Part shown: one piece after another, positions 1-10,171 of the stretch
Layout of the letters: every line of letters starts with the position of its first letter
Position numbering within the stretch: the first letter of the stretch is position 1
NCBI GenBank assembly: GCA_002454815.1
Contig: DKJL01000016.1
Location: 1-41,524, forward strand
Source of the DNA: Flavobacteriales bacterium UBA6693
Lineage (GTDB): Bacteria; Bacteroidota; Bacteroidia; Flavobacteriales; Weeksellaceae
Direction: 5' to 3'
Length of the DNA stretch: 41,524 nucleotides
Position numbers and translations under genes: made by a program
The notes under the pieces: generated by a model
What the model saw: only the letters and a program-made list of their open reading frames with translations
The model's database searches: none
What the model was told of the DNA's origin: nothing

Positions 1-55
1 ATATATTATTTTTTTAATGCACAAACACAGGGTTTGCATTAAAAAAATAATATAT
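1..55. repeat. Long palindrome overlapping the maeB start codon
   Basis: Bases 1-20 and 36-55 are perfect reverse complements (20 bp, AT-rich, ending in AATGC/GCATT). An inner AAAC/GTTT pairing adds four pairs across a 2-nt bulge, leaving a short loop. The right arm includes the A and T of the maeB ATG at 54-56. The T-run lies on the left arm and the A-run on the right, the opposite of an intrinsic terminator. It may be an operator or a start-codon-masking hairpin. Because it sits at the very edge of the window, an assembly fold-back at a contig end is also possible. Confidence 0.7.
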
Positions 56-2345
56 GTCCACGAAAAATAACAGAGACCAACACAATTTTAATCAGGCCGC
101 CCTCGATTATCACCGAAGCGAACCCAAAGGTAAAATAGAAGTAATTCCCTCCAAGCCGCATTCTTCACAGCGCGACCTGTCACTTGCTTATTCGCCGGGT
201 GTAGCGATCCCGTGTCTCGAAATTGAAAAAGATCCCAAACTCGCTTATGAATATACCGGCAAAGGAAATCTGGTGGCCGTTATTTCTAACGGAACTGCTG
301 TTCTTGGCCTCGGTGACATCGGTGCAGAAGCCTCAAAACCCGTGATGGAAGGAAAAGGTTTACTGTTCAAAATATTCGCAGACATCAATGTTTTTGATAT
401 TGAGATTAATGAAAAAGATCCGGATAAGTTCATTGAAATCGTAAAAGGAATAGCGCCGACATTTGGCGGAATTAACCTTGAAGATATCAAAGCGCCCGAA
501 GCGTTCTACATCGAGCAGCGACTTAAAAAGGAACTCAGCATTCCGTTAATGCATGATGATCAGCACGGCACAGCCATTATTTCTGCGGCCGCATTGCTGA
601 ACGCGCTTGAAATAGCGGATAAGAAAGTTGAAGAAATCAAGATGGTTGTCAATGGTGCAGGTGCTGCAGCTATTGCGTGTACAAATCTTTATATGCAGCT
701 GGGCTTACGCAAAGAAAATATTCTGATGTGTGATTCTAAAGGCGTAATTAATAAACACCGCGAAAATCTGACCCCTGAAAAAGTGGATTTCATTGCAGAT
801 ACCGACCTGCAGACACTTGCCGAAGCGTTGGTGAACGCTGATGTTTTTATCGGTCTTTCGAAAGGAAATGTGATGACGCCGGAAATGTTGCTTTCGATGG
901 CACCGAATCCCGTGGTGTTCGGTCTTGCCAATCCCGATCCGGAAATCGAGTACGATCTCGCAATGGCGACGCGTCCCGACACCATTATGGCGACAGGGCG
1001 CAGTGATTATCCTAACCAGGTAAACAACGTGCTTGGTTTCCCGTACATTTTCCGTGGTGCACTCGACGTACAGGCCACTGGAATTAACGAGGAGATGAAA
1101 TTAGCAGCCGTCCGCGCCATTGCTGCACTTGCTAAGGAACCGGTCCCGGAGGCGGTAATTCTTGCTTATAATCTTAATGGATTAAGCTTCGGCCGTGAGT
1201 ATTTTATTCCGAAACCGTTTGATAACCGTTTAATCACCAAGGTCTCAGTTGCGGTGGCAAAAGCTGCAATGGAAAGTGGTATCGCGGGCAAACCGATTGA
1301 GAATTTCGAAGATTACGAAAATGCGTTGCTCGACCGTATGGGCCGCGATGAAAAGCTGATCCGTATGATGCAGAACCGCGCGCGTTCTAATCCGAAACGA
1401 GTAACGCTGGGGAATGCGGAAGAATACAACGTTTTAAAAGCGGCGCAAATTCTCTATGAAGAAGGTATTGCGCAGCCTATTTTGCTCGGTGAAAAGAAAT
1501 TTATCCTGGAGCAGATGAAGAAATTTGGTATCCAGTTAGACGTGCCGATTGTGGATCCTGTGGATGACGATCAGGAAGAGAAACGCGTACAGTATCGCGA
1601 GACGCTTTGGAAAATGCGCCAGCGTAAAGGTATGAATGAATATAAAGCAAAACATTATGTTCGCCAGCGCGATTATTTTGGCCCGCTGATGCTGCAGCAC
1701 GGTGATACGGATGCACTGATTGTCGGTTTTTCTAAAAATTATTCATCAGTACTTAAACCGATTCTTAAAATAATTGACCGTGAGAAAGGTGTCGACAAAA
1801 TCGCGTCGATGATGATGATCATGACGGAGAAGAAACCCCTCTTTTTTGCGGATACATCAGTGAATACCAATCCTACAGCCGAAGATTTGGTGAATATCGC
1901 GCGGATGTCCGAACTCACGGTGAAGAGTTTTGCCATTGAACCACGGGTCGCCATGCTTTCTTTTGAAAATTTTGCCGGCATTTCGGAAACTTCAAAAAAA
2001 GTGGCAAAGGCGGTTTCCATATTGCACGAGAAATATCCGAAGATGATTGTCGATGGTGAAATTCAGCCCGACTTCGCGCTGGACAGCGAACATTTATCCG
2101 ATTATCCTTTCTCAAAATTAGGTACAACGCCTGCCAATGTTTTTGTTTTTCCTAATCTGGAAAGCGCCAATCTTTCTTATAAAATAATCCGCGGCCTGAA
2201 AGTCGCTCAGGTGGTCGGCCCAATTCTTATGGGATTAAAACGTCCTGTACACGTCCTTCAGATGCGCGCCAGCGTGGAGGAGATTGTGAATCTTGCTACC
2301 ATCGCTGTCTTGGATGCGCAACGCCGTGAAGCTGCTAATGATTAA
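54..2345 (+). CDS. maeB: NADP-dependent malic enzyme fused to phosphotransacetylase-like domain
   Basis: This 763-residue protein has the size and layout of the MaeB hybrid malic enzymes. The N-terminal part (about 1-430) carries the malic enzyme signatures: LAYSPGVA with the likely catalytic Tyr46, SNGTAVLGLGDIG, and the MHDDQHGTA metal/substrate segment. The rest (about 435-763) resembles phosphate acetyl/butyryltransferase, which in this family is thought to be regulatory, responding to acetyl-CoA, rather than catalytic. The enzyme decarboxylates malate to pyruvate with NADP reduction in the cytoplasm, supplying NADPH and pyruvate. It lies 15 nt upstream of ruvA, in a tight plus-strand run leading to sprA. 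The start ATG is covered by an unusual palindrome and no promoter is visible in the 53 nt available. Identification is secure; assigning NADP over NAD is by family. Confidence 0.96.
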   Translation: MSTKNNRDQHNFNQAALDYHRSEPKGKIEVIPSKPHSSQRDLSLAYSPGVAIPCLEIEKDPKLAYEYTGKGNLVAVISNGTAVLGLGDIGAEASKPVMEGKGLLFKIFADINVFDIEINEKDPDKFIEIVKGIAPTFGGINLEDIKAPEAFYIEQRLKKELSIPLMHDDQHGTAIISAAALLNALEIADKKVEEIKMVVNGAGAAAIACTNLYMQLGLRKENILMCDSKGVINKHRENLTPEKVDFIADTDLQTLAEALVNADVFIGLSKGNVMTPEMLLSMAPNPVVFGLANPDPEIEYDLAMATRPDTIMATGRSDYPNQVNNVLGFPYIFRGALDVQATGINEEMKLAAVRAIAALAKEPVPEAVILAYNLNGLSFGREYFIPKPFDNRLITKVSVAVAKAAMESGIAGKPIENFEDYENALLDRMGRDEKLIRMMQNRARSNPKRVTLGNAEEYNVLKAAQILYEEGIAQPILLGEKKFILEQMKKFGIQLDVPIVDPVDDDQEEKRVQYRETLWKMRQRKGMNEYKAKHYVRQRDYFGPLMLQHGDTDALIVGFSKNYSSVLKPILKIIDREKGVDKIASMMMIMTEKKPLFFADTSVNTNPTAEDLVNIARMSELTVKSFAIEPRVAMLSFENFAGISETSKKVAKAVSILHEKYPKMIVDGEIQPDFALDSEHLSDYPFSKLGTTPANVFVFPNLESANLSYKIIRGLKVAQVVGPILMGLKRPVHVLQMRASVEEIVNLATIAVLDAQRREAAND

Positions 2346-2360
2346 TCTAAAAGTGAAGAA

Positions 2361-2945
2361 ATGATTTATTCACTAAGAGGGCTGGTGCAGGAACTTCATC
2401 CTACCTCCGCTGTGCTGGAAGTGCAGGGCATAGGCTACCTTGTCGGCATCAGCCTCCAAACCTCAGAAAAACTGACGCTGGGACAGGAAACCTTTTTACA
2501 TATTCAGCAAATCATCCGCGAGGACGCCAATCTGCTGTTTGGTTTTAACACACTTTCAGAGAAAGAACTCTTTAATTTGTTAATAAGTGTTAATGGTGTC
2601 GGCCCGGTTTCGGCTCTTATTATGCTTTCCTCGCTGTCGTTGAGTGAGATTGCAGGTGGCATTACGGCCAGCAACGCCGCGATGCTGCAGAGAGTGAAAG
2701 GTATCGGTGCAAAAACTGCCGAACGCATCATTGTTGACCTGCGGGATAAGGTGCAAAAGTTCGGTGTTTCCGAGGATATTATTTCTTCTCTTACCAATAA
2801 TAAAGTGAAGGAAGAATCGTTATCTGCATTAGAGGTTTTGGGAATTCCGAAAAAAACGAGCGAGAAAATTGCGGACCGGATTCTTAAGCAGACACCGGAT
2901 CTTTCGGTGGAAGAACTGATTAAGCACATTTTAAAAAAAATTTAA
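2361..2945 (+). CDS. ruvA: Holliday junction branch migration protein RuvA
   Basis: The 194-residue product has normal RuvA length. It contains the N-terminal OB-fold region (about 1-62), two helix-hairpin-helix motifs (NGVGP at 78-82 and KGIGAKTA at 113-120) and a C-terminal domain that in the family contacts the RuvB motor. RuvA tetramers bind four-way DNA junctions and load RuvB for branch migration during recombinational repair. The gene sits 15 nt after maeB and 3 nt before the putative start of sprA, so the three are probably cotranscribed. Neither ruvB nor ruvC is in the window. Nothing looks degraded. Confidence 0.97.
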   Translation: MIYSLRGLVQELHPTSAVLEVQGIGYLVGISLQTSEKLTLGQETFLHIQQIIREDANLLFGFNTLSEKELFNLLISVNGVGPVSALIMLSSLSLSEIAGGITASNAAMLQRVKGIGAKTAERIIVDLRDKVQKFGVSEDIISSLTNNKVKEESLSALEVLGIPKKTSEKIADRILKQTPDLSVEELIKHILKKI

Positions 2946-2948
2946 CGT

Positions 2949-5900
2949 TTGGAGCAAAATAGTTTTTTTCGACAGAAGTTTTTGGCTTTTGTACTGACGT
3001 GTTTTTCTTTCGCGTTTACTTTTTCCCAGCAAAAACCAGCGGACAGCGTTTCTGTACGGCAGGATTTTGCACTTCCGGATCCTACGCGCTACGATGCTTT
3101 CTACGATGTTTCCACGGACAGATATCTGCTGTATCCCAAAATTGGGAATATGGTCGTGGGCAATCCTGTGGCGATGACCACCGAGGAGTACCACCGCTAT
3201 ATGCTGAATAAACAAATGAGCGGCTATTATCGCGAGAAATCGGCGTTGAGTTCCCTGGGTTACCGGAAAGATCAAACCGAGGCAATAAAAAAAGGACTTC
3301 TGCCCACCGTTAATATTAAAAACAAATTGTTTGAAAATCTGTTTGGCGGCAACAAAATTGAAATTATCCCGCAGGGTTTCGCTTCATTTGATATTGGCGG
3401 ACTTTACCAAAAGATTGATAACCCATTAATTTTACCTCAGAACAGAACCAACTTTGCAATCGATATCCAACAGCGCATTCAGCTGGGTTTAATTGGTAAA
3501 GTGGGCGAGAATCTACAGCTTAAAGCGAATTACGATACACAAAGCGGTTTTGCCTTCGAAAACCGAATGAACCTGGTCTGGCAGGCCAAAGGAACCTGGA
3601 AGGATCTGCAGTCAAAAGGTCTTAACGACCCCACCACCGGCGGAGAAGACAAAATCATCAAGCGTATCGAGTTTGGTAATGTCAATATGCCGCTTTCTAC
3701 CAGCTTAATTCGTGGGTCGGAGTCGCTCTTCGGCCTGAAGACGGAATTTCAGTTGGGAAAAACTTATGGTACACTCGTTTTTTCACAACAGCAGGGTGAG
3801 GCCCGCAGTATCATTGCGCAGGGCGGCGGCGTGATGAATACTTTCAAACTGAATGCAGTGGATTATGAAGATAATCAGCACTACTTTTTGGGACAGTATT
3901 TCCTGAATTCTTACGATCGTGCGCTTGTCAATTATCCACAAATCAATTCAAGAATTAACATCAGCAGAATTGAAGCCTGGGTTTTGGATCAGGGCTCCGG
4001 AAATCTGCAGGATCAGAAAGGCTTGCTTGGTATTCGCGACTTGGGCGAAGGTATTGGCGGCTATCCCGATAACACACAGAATAATCTTTATCAGAGTATC
4101 ATCAATCTGGGTCCGGCTATTCGCGATGTCAATACGGCTTATAACGCGATCAACCGACAAACGTTTCCAAATGCGAGCGGGTCTCCTGAAACTTACGCAG
4201 ATGGCGAACAGTTTATTTTCAACAGAAAAGCCCGGAAATTAAATCCGAACGAGTTTACCTATCATCCGCAGTTGGGATATGTTTCACTCAATCAGAGGCT
4301 TAACGATAATCAGCTTTTAGCGGTTTCCTATAGTTATACGCTGAACGGTGATAGTAAAGTCTACAAAGTTGGGGAGTTTTCAGAGGAAAGTTCTGTACTG
4401 ATCACCAAAGTCTTGAAGCCAAACAGCACGGTGCGCACCACGTCACCGATGTGGGACTTGATGATGAAAAATATTTATTCTTTAAACACCAACCAAATTA
4501 ATCCGGATGGTTTTTTACTGAATGTTTATTACCGCGATCCGCAAAACGGCGGCAAGGTGAATTATCTTCCGACAACCGTCAACACACCCAACGCGCAGAC
4601 CAATCCGAATTTGCTGAAACTTTTCAACTGGGACCGGCTGAATATGAATAACGACCTGCAGCAGGGCGACGGAGAAACGGGCGACGGCATTTTCGATTTT
4701 GTGCCCGGTATTACCGTAGATCCCGAAAATGGACGCGTAATATTTACCAAAGCCAAACCTTTCGGCAGTTATCTTCAAAGCGTTTTAGGCACTAATGATC
4801 CTAAATTTGTTTTCAATGAATTGTACGATCAGCAAAAGCAAGTCGCTTCTCAAAATAATTTGGCACTGCGTTACACGATGGAGGGCCGGTATAAAGGAAA
4901 TCAAGGTTCAGGTATTTCACTCGGCGCTATCAATGTTCCGCAAGGATCTGTAAAAGTAACCGCCAATGGAGTGCAGCTTCAGGAAGGAATCGATTATACC
5001 GTAGATTATATGCTCGGCACGGTGAATATCATTAACGAAACGGTGAAACAATCCGGTCAGGCAATTAATATTTCACTGGAAAATCAGCTGACATTTAATA
5101 CACAGAGAAAAAGATTTCTTGGTTTAAACCTGGAACGCCGCTTCAATGAACATTTAACAGTGGGCGCTACCGTGGTCAACTATGCAGAAACACCGCTGAC
5201 CCAAAAAGTTAATTTCGGTCAGGAAGCCGTCAATAATACCATGGCCGGCTTCAATGTTTTGTATAATAACGAACTGCCATTCCTTACGCGCCTTACCGAT
5301 AAAATACCTTTCGTTAATACGGAAGCACCATCCAGTCTTACTTTTCAGGCGGAAGGAGCATATCTGATTCCGGGACAGAATAAAGGAATCGGCGACCAAT
5401 CGTACATCGACGATTTTGAACAGAGTACTTCTAAAATTTCATTAAAAGAACCGGCCATGTGGGGACTTGCTTCTAAGCCGGAGCAGAATCCTGAAGCCAT
5501 CTTTTCTAACTCGGCACTTACCAACGATACCGCGCACGGAAACGGGCGGGGGTTGCTGACCTGGTACAATATCGATCCGCGCTTCTATGGCGTGGGCGGG
5601 AAAGCACCGAACGGAATTAATGCAGAAGCAGTTTCCAATCATGCGTCGCGTCGTGTACAGACTTCCGAACTTTACAACAGCCGCGATTTTGTCGCGGGCG
5701 AGCAACTGTATACCAATACTTTCGACATTACGTACTTCCCTAATGAACGTGGACCGTACAACGTTAATAAAAATCCGGAATCCACGCAGGAACGCTGGGC
5801 CGGTTTAATGCGACCGATTTCCGTTTCGAATTTCACCAATTCAAATATAGAATATGTGGAATTCTGGATGATGGATCCTTATGCCGACGGCAATCCGCTG

Positions 5901-8900
5901 GGCATCAATCCCAAGCTGCTGCTGCATTTAGGAAACGTGTCGGAAGATGTCTTGAAAGACGGCAAATTAATGTATGAAAACGGTTTGCCGACGCCGGGCA
6001 CTCCCGCCAACACCACATCTACCAATTGGGGCGTGCAGCCCAATCAGTTTCCCGTGCTGTATGCATTCTCCACGGAAGGCGACGACCGCGTTGCACAGGA
6101 TTTGGGTTACGACGGACTCGATGCGCAGGGCGAAGCAGAACGCTTTGGAACCGATTTTGTAAATCCGGTTACGGGCCAGGCGGATCCGGCATCTGACGAT
6201 TTTGTTTTCTACCTTTCAGATCAGTTTCAGGGTGCCAGTGCTTCTTCGCTTACAGAGCGGTACAAGTATTTCCGCGGCCCCGAAGGAAACTCGCGCAGTA
6301 ATACGCTGGAAGTAGCGACGCAAACCCCGGATGCCGAAGACCTGAACCGCGATTATAATCTCGATCAGAACGAAAATTATAACCAGTATACCATCAGTCT
6401 GGACAAAAATAATATGACCTTGGGTCAGAATTTTATTGTGGACGTTAAGGAAGTGGACGCAAAATTCCAGAATGGCCAGACAGGCAGCAACAAGTGGTAT
6501 CTGTTCCGCGTGCCGGTTTCTCAGTTCGACACTGAAGCTGGCGAAGCAGATCCGGCGATTCTTAATAATGTGCGCTATGCCAGAATGCTGCTGACCGGTT
6601 TTGACCAAACTTCTACCATCCGCTTCGGTACCATGGATCTGGTTCGCAGCGACTGGCGTAAATACACCAAAAACATCGCAACCAAAGTAACCGATACGGA
6701 AGGAGTAGATTTCGTGACGGACCAAAATCTCGATGTTGGTAGCGTTAATTTAGAAGAAAACGGGCTGAATCAGCCACCTTATGTATTGCCTCCGGGTATC
6801 GAACGTCAGGTGCTGAGCGGCAATGCCGGCGCCCAGCGACAGAACGAAGCGTCTTTATATTTGAAAGCTGCCCCGCTGGAAAGAAATTCCTCGCGCGGAG
6901 TTTTCAAAAATGTAGCATTAGATATGCGCCGCTATAAAAAACTGGAACTTTTCGTACACGCTGAAGATTTAAAGGACGTGAACTCGTCAAACTACGATGA
7001 AGATGCCAAATTCTTCATCCGTTTCGGAAGTGATGCCACCGACAATTATTATGAATACGAAGCTTCGCTGAAATACACCGCGAAAAATGCGCGCTCACCG
7101 TTTGAGATTTGGCCGTCAGAAAATACAGTTGATCTTGAAATTCAAAGGTTTATTGACGCCAAACTGCACCGGGACCAAAACTTCCCCACCCAAATTGACG
7201 AGCGCCGCGAAGATTTTGAATATTCTGCGCTGGACTCCAATAAAAAGATTTACATCAAAGGGCGTCCAAGTTTGGGTAACGTGACGACCATCATGCTAGG
7301 TGTCCGCAACAAAAACAGTTTTGTCAGTAAGGAAGTGGTTTTATGGGTAAATGAAATTCGTCTTTCTGAAATTGAAAATAAAGGCGGCTATGCGGGCAAC
7401 GCAAGCTTGAATTTTAACCTCGGCGATTTTGCGCTGGTAAATGCCAACGCGGCATATTCTACCATCGGTTTCGGCAGCATTGCAGAGAAACCCTCGGAGC
7501 GCGCACAATCCACACTTGCGGCTTACAGTATTAATACAACGGTAAATGCTGACAAATTTTTGCCTGAAAAAGCAGGCCTAAGAATTCCCGTTAATTATTC
7601 TTATACGCAAACCATTGAGGATCCGAAATATAATCCACTCGATAACGATGTGACTTTTGAGGAAGCGCCCAATCGTGCAGAACTGAAAAAAGTAGCACGT
7701 ACTTACACGCAACAGAGAAGCATCGGTGTCGTTAATATGCGGAAAGAGCGGATGAACCCGAACCGAAAACCGAAATTCTACGACGTGGAAAACCTGACGG
7801 TGACGGCAATCTATAACGATGATTACTTCCGCGATGTTTATACCAAGAAAAATTACCGACAATACCTAAAGGGTTATATAGATTATAATTATTCTTTCAA
7901 ACCGTGGGTGCTGCGGCCATTTAACAAAATCGTCAGCGACACGGCAAAGTCTTATAAATACCTGAGATGGATCAAAGAGGTCAACTTTAATCCGGTACCG
8001 ACGCGGCTTTCTTTCCGAACTGAAATCGACCGGAATTATAATGAGTTGGAGTTCCGTAATATCGATGCTGTACTGGGCGGAAATGCCGGTCAGGATTTCG
8101 ATGTCATCCGAAACCGGAATTTCTATTTCGGTTGGCAATATGGTCTGGGCTTTAATTTTACCAAGTCGCTGAAGCTGGAAATCAATTCGGCGATGCGCAC
8201 CCTGAATGATCATATGAGCGTCTATGATATGACCAACAAATCCATATTTGCTGATCCGTTCCGAGCGGGCCGACCGGTGCTGTACAATCACCGCGTGCAG
8301 CTGAATTATCGTTTTCCGTTCGAATATCTTCCATATTTGGATTTCATTAATGCAGAACTCGGTTATGGCTTTACTTACAACTGGAATGCGCGTAGCACCG
8401 TGATGACCAATTTTGTGAATCCGGATACCGGCCGGGCCGAAAGTTTGGGAAGCATTGGGCAAAATACCAATAACCTTATCGTTACGTCGAGTGTAGACGT
8501 GCCTAAGTTTTTTGGTAAGTTTAAATATTTCCAGAACATCACCACCAAAATGCAAAAACGCCGGCAGGAAATTGATTCTTTGAACAACGCGTACAATTTG
8601 GCGTGGCAAAAGAAAAACCGCAAAAACACTTTCAAGAGTTATCGATTTAAAAATAAGCTGAATGCAGCGCAAAGTATTGCCTACGCGCTTACTTCGATCA
8701 AACAGCTGGATGTTTCTTATAACGAAACCAATGGCACAGTTCTGCCGGGCTTACTTTCAGCACCGAACTGGTACGGCTACGGTCAGACGATCGGAGGACC
8801 AACGGCCGGATTCCTGCTCGGTTCCCAGGCAGATTACCGTCGGACAGTAATTGAAAATGGATGGATATCGAATTCCGCTTACATGAATGATCCGTATGTT

Positions 8901-10025
8901 CAGATGAAAAACCAGAATTTCCTGGCGAATGTTCAGATTATGCCGATTAATGATTTGCGGATTGATGTTAATTTCCTGAAAAATTATACCAGCAATTTCT
9001 CGCAGGGAGGCTACAACATCGATGCAGATTCCAATCCCGCCAATGGTTTCCAGTTTTCTTTCGGCAATGATCTCGTTACGTATTCGAAAACGGCGTGGAC
9101 ATTCGGAACCTCGTTTGTGGACGGACGGAATATCTACGAAAACATGATTGCCAATGCACGTGAAATCTCACAACAGATGGGCGGCACCATTCGTGCAGAC
9201 GGATTCACCGACGGACATTCTCTGGCAAATGCTTATGTTCTTGTGCCCGCTTTTCGTGCCGCTGTCGAAGGTCGCGCCGCTGGTGGCCCGTTGGGCAATC
9301 CAAAAAAATCCGGATTTCCGTTGCCGAACTGGCGTGTTACGTATTCTGGCTTAAGGAACGTTCCTTTTGTAAATAGCCAGTTTTCCAAATTTGATATTTC
9401 GCACGGCTATACTTCGACCTACACAGCTTCCGGAATCCAGTCGAGTATTGAATATTATAACGTTCAGAACAATAATGCAGACCGCCGCGATTCTTTTGGA
9501 GATTTCTATAATCCTTATACTTTTTCCCAGGTGGGTTACGTGGAAGCTTTCGCTCCGTTGATCGGTGCTGACGTGACGATGCGGAACAATATGCAGTTCC
9601 GCGCACAGTATAACCGCGACCGTCTCTTTATGTTGGGCTTGGTCAACCATACATTAACCGAAGATATGGGGAGTGAATATATCGTGGGCTTCGGATACAT
9701 CCTGAAAGACCTGAAGATGAAACTGAACTTTAAAGGAAAGGAAAGAACCATAAAGAGTGATCTTAATGTCAGAGGCGACTTTGCCCTGCGCGACAGCCAG
9801 ACGCGGATCACCAATATTCTGCAGAACGACTCGCAGGTGACGGGAGGACAGAGGCTGATGAGTATCAAGTTTTCAGCAGACTATAATATGTCTCAGAATT
9901 TCAATATCCGCCTTTTCTATGATCAGTTGCTGACGCGGTACAAGATATCCACCGCCTTCCCGCTTTCTACTATCCGCGGTGGCCTCACGGCAACCTTCAC
10001 TTTCGGTGGTAGCGGAGGTTTCTAA
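2949..10025 (+). CDS. sprA: Type IX secretion system outer-membrane translocon SprA/Sov
   Basis: At 2358 residues this is the size of SprA (Sov in Porphyromonas), the very large beta-barrel that forms the protein-conducting channel of the type IX secretion system and is needed for gliding in many Flavobacteriia. A signal peptide is visible: basic residues, then the hydrophobic FLAFVLTCFSFAFTF, then a SQQ cleavage region. The body is rich in alternating aromatic/polar segments typical of outer-membrane barrels and ends in a strand-like GGLTATFTFGG segment. The frame opens at a TTG only 3 nt after the ruvA stop, with no in-frame ATG before the signal peptide, so TTG is the likely start. A hairpin with a T-run follows the stop. 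The maeB-ruvA-sprA order is, as I recall, common in Flavobacteriia. Confidence 0.95.
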   Translation: MEQNSFFRQKFLAFVLTCFSFAFTFSQQKPADSVSVRQDFALPDPTRYDAFYDVSTDRYLLYPKIGNMVVGNPVAMTTEEYHRYMLNKQMSGYYREKSALSSLGYRKDQTEAIKKGLLPTVNIKNKLFENLFGGNKIEIIPQGFASFDIGGLYQKIDNPLILPQNRTNFAIDIQQRIQLGLIGKVGENLQLKANYDTQSGFAFENRMNLVWQAKGTWKDLQSKGLNDPTTGGEDKIIKRIEFGNVNMPLSTSLIRGSESLFGLKTEFQLGKTYGTLVFSQQQGEARSIIAQGGGVMNTFKLNAVDYEDNQHYFLGQYFLNSYDRALVNYPQINSRINISRIEAWVLDQGSGNLQDQKGLLGIRDLGEGIGGYPDNTQNNLYQSIINLGPAIRDVNTAYNAINRQTFPNASGSPETYADGEQFIFNRKARKLNPNEFTYHPQLGYVSLNQRLNDNQLLAVSYSYTLNGDSKVYKVGEFSEESSVLITKVLKPNSTVRTTSPMWDLMMKNIYSLNTNQINPDGFLLNVYYRDPQNGGKVNYLPTTVNTPNAQTNPNLLKLFNWDRLNMNNDLQQGDGETGDGIFDFVPGITVDPENGRVIFTKAKPFGSYLQSVLGTNDPKFVFNELYDQQKQVASQNNLALRYTMEGRYKGNQGSGISLGAINVPQGSVKVTANGVQLQEGIDYTVDYMLGTVNIINETVKQSGQAINISLENQLTFNTQRKRFLGLNLERRFNEHLTVGATVVNYAETPLTQKVNFGQEAVNNTMAGFNVLYNNELPFLTRLTDKIPFVNTEAPSSLTFQAEGAYLIPGQNKGIGDQSYIDDFEQSTSKISLKEPAMWGLASKPEQNPEAIFSNSALTNDTAHGNGRGLLTWYNIDPRFYGVGGKAPNGINAEAVSNHASRRVQTSELYNSRDFVAGEQLYTNTFDITYFPNERGPYNVNKNPESTQERWAGLMRPISVSNFTNSNIEYVEFWMMDPYADGNPLGINPKLLLHLGNVSEDVLKDGKLMYENGLPTPGTPANTTSTNWGVQPNQFPVLYAFSTEGDDRVAQDLGYDGLDAQGEAERFGTDFVNPVTGQADPASDDFVFYLSDQFQGASASSLTERYKYFRGPEGNSRSNTLEVATQTPDAEDLNRDYNLDQNENYNQYTISLDKNNMTLGQNFIVDVKEVDAKFQNGQTGSNKWYLFRVPVSQFDTEAGEADPAILNNVRYARMLLTGFDQTSTIRFGTMDLVRSDWRKYTKNIATKVTDTEGVDFVTDQNLDVGSVNLEENGLNQPPYVLPPGIERQVLSGNAGAQRQNEASLYLKAAPLERNSSRGVFKNVALDMRRYKKLELFVHAEDLKDVNSSNYDEDAKFFIRFGSDATDNYYEYEASLKYTAKNARSPFEIWPSENTVDLEIQRFIDAKLHRDQNFPTQIDERREDFEYSALDSNKKIYIKGRPSLGNVTTIMLGVRNKNSFVSKEVVLWVNEIRLSEIENKGGYAGNASLNFNLGDFALVNANAAYSTIGFGSIAEKPSERAQSTLAAYSINTTVNADKFLPEKAGLRIPVNYSYTQTIEDPKYNPLDNDVTFEEAPNRAELKKVARTYTQQRSIGVVNMRKERMNPNRKPKFYDVENLTVTAIYNDDYFRDVYTKKNYRQYLKGYIDYNYSFKPWVLRPFNKIVSDTAKSYKYLRWIKEVNFNPVPTRLSFRTEIDRNYNELEFRNIDAVLGGNAGQDFDVIRNRNFYFGWQYGLGFNFTKSLKLEINSAMRTLNDHMSVYDMTNKSIFADPFRAGRPVLYNHRVQLNYRFPFEYLPYLDFINAELGYGFTYNWNARSTVMTNFVNPDTGRAESLGSIGQNTNNLIVTSSVDVPKFFGKFKYFQNITTKMQKRRQEIDSLNNAYNLAWQKKNRKNTFKSYRFKNKLNAAQSIAYALTSIKQLDVSYNETNGTVLPGLLSAPNWYGYGQTIGGPTAGFLLGSQADYRRTVIENGWISNSAYMNDPYVQMKNQNFLANVQIMPINDLRIDVNFLKNYTSNFSQGGYNIDADSNPANGFQFSFGNDLVTYSKTAWTFGTSFVDGRNIYENMIANAREISQQMGGTIRADGFTDGHSLANAYVLVPAFRAAVEGRAAGGPLGNPKKSGFPLPNWRVTYSGLRNVPFVNSQFSKFDISHGYTSTYTASGIQSSIEYYNVQNNNADRRDSFGDFYNPYTFSQVGYVEAFAPLIGADVTMRNNMQFRAQYNRDRLFMLGLVNHTLTEDMGSEYIVGFGYILKDLKMKLNFKGKERTIKSDLNVRGDFALRDSQTRITNILQNDSQVTGGQRLMSIKFSADYNMSQNFNIRLFYDQLLTRYKISTAFPLSTIRGGLTATFTFGGSGGF

Positions 10026-10040
10026 AATTTAATAATAGCT

Positions 10041-10070
10041 AAAACTCAGTGCAACGGTGCTGAGTTTTTT
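10041..10070 (+). terminator. Intrinsic terminator after sprA
   Basis: AAACTCAG and CTGAGTTT form a stem around a 10-nt loop, followed by a run of Ts. It lies 16 nt after the sprA stop and ends the maeB-ruvA-sprA run. Confidence 0.85.
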
Positions 10071-10118
10071 ATTTAAATAAAAAGGATCAAATAAGAGTTT
10101 GGCGATACCATCCGCAGG

Positions 10119-10151
10119 TTGAGTGTAACCTAAATTAAATCCTTAATTTTG
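10119..10151 (+). promoter_or_regulatory. Bacteroidota-type promoter for folE-cysS
   Basis: TTG at 10119-10121 and TAATTTTG at 10144-10151 with a 22-nt spacer match the -33/-7 consensus TTG/TAnnTTTG of the Bacteroidota primary sigma factor. The predicted start is about 10157, giving a leader of about 15 nt. Confidence 0.7.
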
Positions 10152-10171
10152 TACTCCAGTAGATTGTAAAG

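Noticed and set aside
1..55. Reading the start palindrome as a rho-independent terminator
   Set aside because: The T-run precedes and the A-run follows the stem on both strands' reading, so the required T-run after the hairpin is missing.
7866..8672. A 268-codon open frame on the minus strand
   Set aside because: Antisense to sprA; composition looks like a mirror of the barrel codons and there is no promoter or family signature.
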